From assembly GCA_032433595.1 (NCBI GenBank), contig JASWJB010000012.1:124001-188000 (forward strand): a stretch of 64,000 nucleotides of DNA, in the 5' to 3' direction. A program made the position numbers and the translations under genes. Origin of the DNA: Conoideocrella luteorostrata (lineage: Eukaryota; Ascomycota; Sordariomycetes; Hypocreales; Clavicipitaceae). Below are positions 54,989 through 64,000 of the stretch, one piece after another (position 1 is the stretch's first letter; each line of letters starts with the position of its first letter). The notes beneath the pieces are model-generated. The model had not been told where the DNA came from, made no database searches, and saw only the letters and a program-made list of their open reading frames with translations.

Positions 54989-56626
54989 TTTGGCCGTTGG
55001 CGGATCCAATTGATGGCGAAACGGGAATGTCGGGTTCAGTGGGACATTGTCCGTTGAGTTTCAAGAAGGAGAAGAAGAAGAAAAAAGAAGCAAGGCGCCG
55101 GGGATGGAGACGCGGACTTCCATTGAGTGTCAAGTTTGGATTACGAAATCCGGCCGGACCCCCGATGGATGGATGGATGGATGGATGGAGTTGCTGGACT
55201 TTGCACCCGGGTGCCCGACCCGGCGGCTCCGTTTAGCTATCCGGATCGGGAAGGATGAGCTGCCGACCCTTGGCTGTGAACTGGACTTGTGCGGGGGTTT
55301 CGTCCATGCGCCACTTGTTGATGAATGGAGAATTTTGCCGTTGGTGTTCGTGTTGCCGACGGCCGCTAAAACCGGGGAGTTGAGAGTCTCAGCATGACGT
55401 CACGGCAATAGGTTTCTTAGCATGAAAGGATAATACATGCGGAATGATTGGCCGAGGTCGTGAACTTCCCACCGATTCTCCGTGTCACTCTGGTTCGTCC
55501 ACTTGCTGAGCAGTGCCGTTCGCCCTCGCCCACACCAAACAATGAGCATTCTCTGAATATTGAACGGTTTGAATCACATAAAAGGCAATGTTCCACCAAG
55601 GCTTATGTGCGAGGACCGTATGAATTGGGTGGAGTCGAAGGTTGATCCCTGGACTGAATCGAAGCTCCGTTGCTGGTTGTTGTCAGCACCAGCGCGTGCT
55701 TTGGGTCGACAAAGTAGGCATAAATTTTAGAGGCGAGGAGTGGATAAGAAATGGTTTACTCTTGAGTTACGCGTGAGCTGGTTGCTGGCCGAGTCATTGA
55801 CCGCGACAACTCGAAATATCGTCGCGGCGTTGGTCCATCCAATTCGATTTGGAGAGCATCACCCAAGGAAATGCCCAGCATCGGTATTTGCTGCGTACAG
55901 AATAGTGTAGTACAGGCTGTCACTCGTGCGACAAGAATACACCATAAAAGCGAGGTTCCAGCTCATTCGTAGATGAGCTCTGCAAAAACTATCTTGCATC
56001 TCAGAGCTTACTATTGTGATGTGCACTATGAACATCCCTGCCTTATGAATCCTTACTGCGTACGTGCATTCTGACAACTATATCTGTCGTCCTGAAATGA
56101 GAAACGATTGTGCTCACGGGTGCTATGTAGGTGGTTGGCGCTGGAACGCTTGTGTTGGTGTGCTCGCAGTCCAAGGGGTAGGCAAAGGCGTGCGTGCTTG
56201 GATGCTAACACGGACACACCAACCGACGTATAAACCCGAGCAGTCGGTATTAAGATCCGGGGCTGTGTTCAAAACTGAAAGCAAGGAAAAACCGGAAATC
56301 CTTGGTCAGGAGCTACTCGATACGGCCGAGGCATTATGCACTGTTTAGCTTGACATGACTTGCACAACGCACGGCAGCTCATGGTGTCGTCCACTAAGCA
56401 GGTTGAGACTACAGCGGCTCAAGAACTCGTTCAAGAAAGGAAGTATAACAGTACAAATTTCTCTGTTTGACATATCTGGATGTAAATAATACAAATTTGC
56501 AGTGTATATGTGAACCGAGGCCTCTCTTCTCCCATGATATAAAGCCACCAGCCTCCACATTTCGCCTCCGTCATTTCTCGCCTCGCCATCCCACCAACAC
56601 ATTTTCACAAAATAAGCCGTTAGGTG
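54989..56626. other. Intergenic between divergent genes
   Basis: No convincing gene in 1.6 kb. It contains six GATG units (55164-55188) and, at its right end, a TATA element (GATATAAAG, about 56536) that fits the next gene. Confidence 0.5.
55164..55188. repeat. GATG tetranucleotide microsatellite
   Basis: Six GATG units in tandem, about 175 nt upstream of the M20 peptidase start. Confidence 0.9.
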
Positions 56627-57037
56627 ATGATCCTCGGCAGCTCCTCTACTGCAATTGCCGCTGTACAATTATTGCAGGCAGTCTCAAGCCGGGAGACTAC
56701 GCCAGAGGTCAGTCTTGGCGCTTCCGATGTCGTCGGAAACGGCATTGGCAATAGCTCTCTGAGTAGCACCAGCTTCCTCGACTATAATGTACTGGCTCGC
56801 GTTAGTGAGAACACCAAGGATGGCCAGTCAAAGTTATGCTTCCAACATGGGCATTTCACGATTGGTTGGGTTTCCGAGGCAGTCATGAACTGTAGTCGTG
56901 GATTGTCACATTGGGGCGATAAGCTTGCCGGATCACTCCGTGCACGAGGATGCTTGACGGGTCTAGATGCGACACAGCGACCTTGTGCTCGGCAGTTGGA
57001 TGCCGATGATGAGTTCAGTGCCGGCTGTCTCAGTTAA
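56627..57037 (+). CDS. Putative small secreted protein, 136 aa
   Basis: An open frame starts MILGSSSTAIAAVQLLQAVSS, a possible though weak signal peptide, and ends in FSAGCLS. Five cysteines lie in the second half (KLCFQ, MNCSR, RGCLT, RPCAR, AGCLS). Support for a real gene comes from a TATA element (GATATAAAG) about 90 nt upstream, a pyrimidine-rich leader and an A-rich stretch before the ATG. No family was recognised. An unseen intron or a different start is possible. Candidate effector or wall protein only; confidence is moderate to low. Confidence 0.45.
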   Translation: MILGSSSTAIAAVQLLQAVSSRETTPEVSLGASDVVGNGIGNSSLSSTSFLDYNVLARVSENTKDGQSKLCFQHGHFTIGWVSEAVMNCSRGLSHWGDKLAGSLRARGCLTGLDATQRPCARQLDADDEFSAGCLS

Positions 57038-57682
57038 TAAATAATGCAGTGCGGTCTAAGCTGCTGCCGTGACAGGACTAATAATGGCCGAAGCGGGCGC
57101 TCCCTCGATTGACTGGTGCGTCAACCAGCGGGCCGTTCGATAGTGCAGCCGCTCGAACGCCACTATTTCCGTCCAAGTAGCTCTGGGCTGGCTGAAATAT
57201 CTTGACAACCTGTGTGCTGGCATCGCTCAATTGGGCCTCTTTAGGACCGCGAAGGTTCCAGTGTCTGCTCAGCCAGCCTCTTTAGGACCGCGAAGGTTCC
57301 AGTGCCTGCTCAGCCAGCCTCACGAGTCCTGGGTGGGTGGCCTAGACGTCTCGTTCAGTGCGCGGCGGTCCAAACATGGGACCAGATACCGATTTGAATG
57401 CATGGCACCATTGAATCAGCGCCTTTATGGCTTCTGTAGTCCAATATGGCAGCAACCAGACTCGCTTCGCCACCACGCCGGGCTTACGCTGGTGCGCCTG
57501 GAGTCCGGGGTCTTCCCAAAACTCAACTCAACGACCGACCCTGATGACTGCTTCGCAAGGTATATAAACCCAGGCGGTATCTGTGAGATAATTTTATTTC
57601 TTTTCATCTTCAGACATCACCTCTTCTTGAGATCAACAATTTTCTGAAGCTCTTCGCCCAATCTTTTGTTCATTAGCCCATC
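57038..57682. promoter_or_regulatory. Tyrosinase promoter region
   Basis: It holds a 41-bp tandem duplication (listed separately) and TATATAAA at 57561-57568, about 115 nt before the tyrosinase ATG, followed by a pyrimidine-rich leader. No gene is seen. Confidence 0.7.
57235..57316. repeat. 41-bp tandem duplication in the tyrosinase promoter
   Basis: Units 57235-57275 and 57276-57316 differ at one base (T or C near position 30 of the unit); five bases of a third unit follow. The unit contains TTTAGGACCGCGAAGGTTCC, which may be a binding site that was doubled (inference). Confidence 0.95.
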
Positions 57683-60140
57683 ATGTGCGACGACGACAAG
57701 ACATTCGGAGTAACCGGCATACCCCTTCCATGTGACATCAAGCATCTGACCAAGGAGATACCCTTCGCCCCGGGCATCCCCCTGCGCAAAGAAATTTCCA
57801 TTCTAGCTCATCCAGGCCTGCATCCTCCGAAACCAGACGAACCTCAGGAACCAGAGGAACCAGGGCGCGAGTGGACTCTCTATGTATTAGCCCTGGAACA
57901 GTTCAAAAAAACCAGCGTAAAGGAAAAGCTCTCTTATTTTCGCGTTGCCGGCATCCACGCCGCTCCTTACGTTACCTGGGACCAAGGCAAGCCCAAGCCC
58001 CTAAATAATAATGACGAAGGATACTGCCACCATAACAAAACGACCTTTCCGACGTGGCATAGAGTATACATGTTACTCTTTGAAGTATGAAAAGTCTCCT
58101 TGGCTCGATCTGTCGCAAACAGACACTAACAGATTACTTGCCCTTTCATAGCAATTGATTTGGAAGCATATGAAAAAGATCATTGAGGGATGGAATCTCT
58201 CAGACACCGAAGCCGAGACGTGGAGAAAAACAGCAGACAACTGGCGGCTACCGTACTGGGACTGGGCACTTAAACAAGCTTTTGCCGAGAGCGTCGCCCT
58301 TCCCCGTGTCCTGACTGTCTCAGAAGTTTGCATCTACCCACCCGAGTCTCGGAGGGATAAATACGAAGACACGACGCGATACCCCAATCCGCTCTACGGC
58401 TTTGACAACCCGGAGCTTAACAATGATGAAGAGCCGAGACGTCTTGGCGATATGCCTCAGGGAATGGAGATGTACAGCATCAAGGATGTCGTCGATGAAG
58501 ATAAAAAAAACCATCATACTCCCGAACATCACAGACGTCTACCGGTACTGCTCGACCTTTCTTTCGTTCCCCTTGTAAATTGACCGTGTCTGACTGGTGC
58601 ATTATCTAGTGGTCCAAGACTACAGCGACCGGACGCTGGGGCATTCAAATCAAACCATCAAAGAGACACAGCGGGCTCGACGGTGTGAACAATTTCGTCG
58701 CTGCAAACGGGAGGTTTGCACCCAAAAGAAGGGGGGAATATTGGTATAAAGGTAACCCTGGTAATCTTTCCGAATAGTCAATCGCATGTTCTCCCGCAAT
58801 TTGTATCCAAATTGGGCCGCCTTTGCGTCGGCCGAATTGAAGGAGGAGAAGGAGGAGAAGGAGGAGAAGGAGGAGAAGGAGGAGAAGGAGGAGAAGGAGG
58901 AGAAGGAGGTGAAGGAGGATCACTGTCAGCATGGTTACACGTCAGTGGAACAGGTCCACAATACCGTCCATGTATGTATTCAAGGCCATCAACTCCACAG
59001 CGAGTTGGTTGAAATGTGCTGACGAGGAGGCCCCAGAATAACACCGGAGGTAGTAGCTTGACCACCGGCCTTGGACACATGTCTGACCCCTCCGTTGCGG
59101 CTCTCGACCCTGTGTTCTGGCTCCATCACTGGTCAGTCTTCTTTGAGGTCTACCTTGACGGATGAGTGTCGTTTCACTGACAGTATCATAGCCAAATTGA
59201 TCGCCTGACAGCCATTTGGCAATGTCTCAATTGGGAACTTTGGTTCGGCAAGCAGGACGTTAATCCAGATGAACCCTTGATCCCCTTCCACACTAAGGAC
59301 AACGGAGACCCTAAAAAAGATGTATGGACATCCAATCTTTGCAGAGACTGGACCAAGCTCAATTACAGCTACGACTCTCTTCAGCCATGCCCCGACGCGC
59401 TGGAGGAGGATGGCTCTCTGAACGAGAAAAAGTACAAGCAAAACTTGCGCGCTTACATTCACAGAACATATCCATGCGCAGGCCAGGTCGCATGCAAGAT
59501 CCGAGATGACCATGACATCGATGAACCACACGGTCTGTGGCTAGATGAAGACAAGAAGGAGTTCGTCGACTACGTCATCAGCGTCGACTACAATCGCTAC
59601 GCTTTGAATGGCATGTCGTACTCAATCCAGTTCTATCTTGGTGGGACACCCGGCGAGACCAACTATGATACAGAGAACTTCGTCGGCGAGATCTTCACCT
59701 TTTCCGGACCCTCGCGATCTGGACCGGAGGAGTCAGGCTGTGCAAATTGTCGGTCGCAAGCCAAACAGGGGATTTTGTCCCACGGAAAAGTTCCCATTAC
59801 CATTTCACTCGTCAACCAAATATTCGACTCGGACAAGGATCACCCCATTAAGGACTTTGAGGGGGCTGAAACATATCTCGAGTCGTTTCTCAACTGTAAA
59901 TTTGTCCAGCATGGGGGGGTCGAGCTGGACGCCAAGTGTTTCCCCGACACCAAGATCAGCGTCCTGAGAGGCGCGGGCATACCAACGTCCGAACCTGCCG
60001 TGGTAGCCGCAGGAGGCGCAGCAGCCGCAGCAGCCGCAGACAACACTTCCCACAAGGCCATCCTGCCACCTGTCTACACTGAGTATAAAACTGTGTATAG
60101 CATTAAAGGTGGCAAGAAATCTGGTGCCCCAGCTCAATGA
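57683..60140 (+). CDS. Tyrosinase (polyphenol oxidase), type 3 copper
   Basis: Six exons give about 701 residues: 57683-58084, 58152-58544, 58610-58682, 58778-58971, 59037-59131 and 59192-60140. CuA ligands are GIHAAPY, GYCHHN and FPTWHR; the cysteine before HH is the likely thioether partner. WRLPYWDWA follows. CuB ligands are VEQVHNTVH and FWLHHCQIDR, the latter rebuilt across the last intron. GHMSDPSVAALDPVFW is typical. No signal peptide is visible, so the enzyme is probably cytosolic. It oxidises phenols to quinones, for example toward melanin. The length fits fungal tyrosinases with a C-terminal cap. The third intron (58683-58777, GTGTGA donor, ATAG acceptor) is the weak point: without it exon 3 runs on to a stop at 58775-58777 and a frameshift would be needed to reach MFSRNLYPNW. 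A repeated EEK insertion lies just before CuB. An alanine run is near the C-terminus. Confidence 0.9.
58843..58905 (+). repeat. 9-bp in-frame repeat coding (Glu-Glu-Lys)n in tyrosinase
   Basis: Six GAGGAGAAG units and one GAGGTGAAG unit insert a charged run between the CuA and CuB halves. It lies about 18 residues before the first CuB histidines. Confidence 0.9.
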
Positions 60141-63100
60141 TCGTGACTACAGTGTGTGGTGTTCGTGTTAGTAGCACTGGGACGAGCACTCAGCTTGCCA
60201 GCCGCGGTGCTAATCAATCATTCGGCCAAATTGTAAGAGTGAAGATTGAATTCTGCGGTATTGAGAAATTTCCATGGCCCACATTCGTTTTATTGCAAAA
60301 GAAAGACAATGCTGCGCACCAAGTTGAAGCGGTCACATGCTAGCGCAAAGTGAAATATGAATGAGTTTGGGATGATGAAAGAGCGCTATATGCATGTCAC
60401 GATATGAACAGCCCTATCTAGCAACAAATATATATTGTTTTACGGTGCATTATCAGTTCAGCAGGCTATCCTCAAGTTTGCCTTGAAAGTAAGGGTTAGT
60501 GGCTTTTTTCCAGGAAATGTCACCATGTGCGTGCAATTTAGACTCCACAATGAAATCTCATCGTGCCCCGTGACCTCGGCTTTGTCTTTCTCTTCTTGTC
60601 ACACGTCTTGCTCGTGCCGGCAGCCGGGCATCATGGCCACAGCAAGGGGCAAGAACAATGCCCAGTGAGACACGCAGATAGCGACAACAGCAACAAAGAC
60701 CACTTACGTTGTCCCCTCCGAAACGAGGGGTCCGAAAGGGCCTCACGGAAGCAATGATTTCCGGTGCCCCGTTGTCCCTGGCTACCATGTTGCTATTGTT
60801 TGGATTACATCGCCTCTGGGCCTGAGGCAGGAAGGAAAGAGGTCATAACTCGTGGACCAAACGACGTAAATAGGGGGCATCTGGAAGGGCTTTTCGGGGG
60901 AGCAATTCCTTTTCCATCATCATATCACATCTTCACACGACATCTACTATCAAAATACGCGAATACAGCCCCTTCCAGTTAAACGCAGCAGGCAATGATG
61001 ACAAGTTCGACGGCCCGAAGATGAAAGTATGAAGTTGCCGAGATCGATGATGTGTAAACAGAACAAGAGAACCCAAGAAATTTCAGGTCTGACGATGGTC
61101 AAGGTCGAGCAAGTACGCCGAATTGCGGCACAGTGAAAGGGGATTGTGGGTAATAGTGTATGAAGCAGCGACAGCCTCATCCAGGCCCAGTATTCGATGG
61201 CAATAGGGTGTCGTCAGTGCTAGATGACCGTCACTGGTCAGGTAACAAGGGGGGCCGTGGCACGTGCTACCCCGAGGATAAGATATGTACATTTGGAAGT
61301 TCGATTGCTCATGAGGGTTTGTAAATTGAGCTGGAACCCCAAGAGGCCAGGTAGGGTTTGACGGATAACCAGTCGAGGATATCCCACACTTCACAAGCCT
61401 ACCCGCATTTCTTCTCTCCAGAAACAAACAGATTTGGAAGGCCAACGAAAACGCCGGACCCCGTACCGCCAGTTCTTATAGCCATGCAGATTCACCCATC
61501 AGTTACGAATGGACTGCACGTTGATTGATGTATGGGAGAAGAACATTCTCCACTACAATGGGCCTCCAGCAATTTCGAGCCAAGAAACGGCTAAATCATC
61601 CAAAAATATATGTCTCGGAATTACTGCTGGGGGCACTCACTGTACAATACCCACCACCCAGCAAGTAGGCTGGGTTAGGCAGATGGCGCCGCATACAACA
61701 TGCCGGAACGACGCGGCAATGAAAGCCACGCAGTGGATTATGCAATGAATGGCTAGCTTCAACTTTCTGATGAGTCACTGCCGATTGAGGCTGGGGTTGC
61801 GAGCTTTTGCCCTTGTTCTGTTCTGCTCAGGTCGGCATCGACACAATACTCTCAACCTGTCCGACGGCTAGTAATGGCCGGCACCAAATTTTCCCCCTCC
61901 CCTTGCACTCAAGATCAAAAACAAAGCAGCCCTTCACTACCAGCGGGAAACCCCTTGGTTGGTCCGGAAGCCTAGCCTTTTGTCAGCAAATCTGGGTGCC
62001 TGAAATCCAATTAACTCGGCCGGCAATTTTGAGCCAAGTGGCAACGAGCACCTCATATTAGTTATGTATTAGATTAGTTGGATGCTTTCCTCGCCCGAAA
62101 CACCACGGAAGTAACTACGCCGTACTCCGTAGTTACCACCGCCAACGCCGTATGTGGGACAATCCGATCCGCCCGTTCCGGCCGATAGCCAGCCCCTCCA
62201 AAATATTCCCGCGGGATGCTCATCGTCGCCCGGGACGCGTTTAAGAGCGAAGCCTCCACTGTCCGCGGAAAAAGTTGCAAGCTCACACCACTCTTCGCAG
62301 ACCTCGTGCGCAACTCACTCCATAGACGCACACCACAGCCACCAATTACAAATGCAAACTCTGCAAAGAAAGGAGAAAGGAAAAAAAAAAATAAAGGACT
62401 CGGTTGATTTCTAATACTCTCCTGCACTGCACAAGAAATAAACCAGCTGAGTTCCATGCTGCACTCCTCACCTAGCACAAGCATACACTCCTTGACTCCT
62501 CGCCTCACCATCAACCCGCCCACCGGGACGCTAACCCCCTTTATCGCCTCTCTGACGTCAATCGTTCACGCTAACAGTACGGAATAAATCTGCAAGTACT
62601 CCCTCCGTACTCCGTAGTAGTATTTGTAAGAAATGTCTGTGTGTCTGGCTGCGACGGCAACAACCGTTTCTTATCCCCGAACGTACAGGTAAACGCGAAG
62701 TGCCGAGCTGCACGAGATTGTGGCAGACCACGCGCGTTACGGCTAACGGTGTGCGGTATATGGAGTAGTTACAGAGGACTCCGTACAGAGTAATGGTCAT
62801 GATGTTCAGGTAGTGCACAATGGCTGCTTGTAGCTAGCCGAGTCGTCTTAGTTAGCCACCGCGAAATCCGATCGTTATAATTTAATGTCCATCCATCCCC
62901 CTCCCCGTCTTGCGCTATAGTGTTATTGTGCAAAGTTGCATGTTTTACATCTGGTGCTGTGTCAGATACTAGCTGTAGCTGTTGCCGTGCCGCATTGTTG
63001 GCTTCATTCCTGAGGACCGTTTTCGGGACAAGGTTGTCCATTATTCACTTGGACTCGACTACATGAAATCGAATACAACACGATACAACAAGATACTACC

Positions 63101-63195
63101 AGTAGACCACAACGACATTCGATGATATCCTCTCGACATCCCCGATATCGCCGAAACACAACCACCGCCATCTAGAAGCAGCCCTCATCATCACC
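60141..63195. other. Long intergenic stretch before the MFS gene
   Basis: About 3 kb without a convincing gene. Two perfect TACTCCGTA copies (62123 and 62608) and one near-copy (62779) lie within 700 bp. A short frame at 60563-60757 begins with a hydrophobic stretch but has only a GTG start and no other support. Confidence 0.45.
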
Positions 63196-64000
63196 ATGGG
63201 CCTCACGCGCTTCCTCTCGCGGCCGGTCAACAAGCCCTACCGCACCAAAAACCTCGACCACTCCGCGCCTCCCTTCGTCAACGACAAGGGCCTCATCGAC
63301 TTCCAAGAAAATGACATCGAAAACCCCCAGAACTGGTCCACCACCCGCCGCATCTTCGTCACCATCTCGGCCGTCATGCTCGTCATGAACGCCACATTCG
63401 CATCCAGCGCCCCCAGCGGCTGCCTGCCCTCCATCGCCAAGGACTTTGGCATTTCCGACGAGGCCGCCGCTCTAACCATCACCTTGTTCCTGCTGGGATA
63501 CTGCGCCGGGCCGTTGCTATTCGCCCCGCTCAGTGAGCTGTACGGCCGTCGCTGGATCTTTTACATCTCCTTCACCATGTACATCGCCTTCAACTTTCTG
63601 TGCGCTTTTGCTCCTAATTTCGGCAGCCTGCTGGTTGGGCGCTTCCTCACCGGCACGCTCGTCTCGGCCCCGTTGAGCAACGCACCTGGCGTCCTGGCCG
63701 ATTTGTGGAATCCCCTGGAACGTGCAAATGCCATGGCTCTCTTCTCGACAATGGTCTGGATCGGCCCAGCTCTAGGTCCTGTTGTCGCCGGCTTTCTTGA
63801 GCTGAAGAAGGACTGGCACTGGGCGTTTTATGTCCTTCTCTGGCTCGGGGCAGGAACCTGGATTCTCATGCTCACCATTCCGGAAACCCACGCACCAACT
63901 ATCTTGATTCACAAAGCCAAGCGGGTTCGCAAGGCCCAGATCCCAGGGTACGAGGACATCAAAGCCCCAGCGGAGGCTGAGGATCGCACAATCAAGGGTG
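63196..64000 (+). CDS. DHA1-type MFS drug/polyamine transporter (N-terminal part, runs off right edge)
   Basis: 268 codons are visible from an ATG at 63196 with a good context (ACCATGG). The N-terminus contains NPQNWSTTRR, usual for the fungal Tpo1/Flu1-like group, followed by membrane segments. The signature loop between TM2 and TM3 reads LSELYGRRWI. GRFLTGTLVSAPLSNAPGVL and WIGPALGPVVAGF (motif C, typical of antiporters) follow. The visible part ends after TM6 in the central hydrophilic loop. Such proteins export drugs, polyamines or secondary metabolites by proton antiport at the plasma membrane. The substrate cannot be told from this half. Confidence 0.93.
   Translation, partial: MGLTRFLSRPVNKPYRTKNLDHSAPPFVNDKGLIDFQENDIENPQNWSTTRRIFVTISAVMLVMNATFASSAPSGCLPSIAKDFGISDEAAALTITLFLLGYCAGPLLFAPLSELYGRRWIFYISFTMYIAFNFLCAFAPNFGSLLVGRFLTGTLVSAPLSNAPGVLADLWNPLERANAMALFSTMVWIGPALGPVVAGFLELKKDWHWAFYVLLWLGAGTWILMLTIPETHAPTILIHKAKRVRKAQIPGYEDIKAPAEAEDRTIKG

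Noticed and set aside
60563..60757. Short frame with a hydrophobic start, possible secreted peptide
   Set aside because: Only a GTG start, two cysteines, and no supporting promoter at the right distance.
1..64000. CRISPR arrays, bacterial operons or riboswitches
   Set aside because: The genes carry spliceosomal introns and TATA-type promoters; no spaced repeats of CRISPR type were seen.

Overview
The window looks like a chromosome segment of a filamentous ascomycete fungus, probably Sordariomycetes and possibly Hypocreales (inference from gene content, not from a search). Short introns of about 50 to 150 nt with GTANGT donors and YAG acceptors split many genes. The families present are typical of fungi: NRPS, ABC-C and ABC-B transporters, S10 carboxypeptidase, GT17, HPP, Prm10/ThrE, CPS1-like M20 peptidase, tyrosinase and DHA1 MFS. 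Gene density is low, about 15 likely genes in 64 kb with long non-coding stretches, as in an accessory region.

Left part (1-13 kb): remains of a secondary-metabolite locus. An NRPS reads leftwards off the edge (A-T-C visible, all core motifs present). A broken cytochrome P450 lies beside it, followed by a full-length, many-exon ABC-C exporter on the plus strand. NRPS, P450 and exporter are a usual biosynthetic trio, but here the P450 has lost its heme-ligand cysteine and its reading frame. Next come a secreted serine carboxypeptidase (14-15.9 kb) and, in a 5.7-kb gene-poor stretch, a two-exon gene for a pre-pro peptide with a Kex2-type KR site and ten cysteines in the last 49 residues (20.1-20.5 kb). 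That gene is the least ordinary item in the window.

Middle part (21-46 kb): a GT17 glycosyltransferase; a chromodomain protein that starts with a textbook SUMO-interacting motif; a minus-strand protein with two RRM-like folds and an acidic tandem repeat; an HPP membrane protein; a large DUF2828/vWA protein resembling Ro60 in layout; a sulfotransferase-like P-loop protein; a 5.4-kb stretch without convincing genes; and a Prm10-like membrane protein.

Right part (46-64 kb): a tRNA-Arg(CCT)-like gene; a vacuolar HMT1-type ABC half-transporter; a secreted DUF1343/NamZ protein related to bacterial exo-muramidases; an M20 carboxypeptidase with a hidden third exon; a small putative secreted protein; a six-exon tyrosinase with a 41-bp promoter duplication and an (EEK)n insertion; and the first 268 codons of a DHA1 transporter.

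The 9-mer TACTCCGTA/TACGGAGTA occurs at least 18 times, always outside the predicted coding sequence and often as a palindrome. All gene models were made by reading the sequence; splice sites were chosen for frame continuity and family fit.
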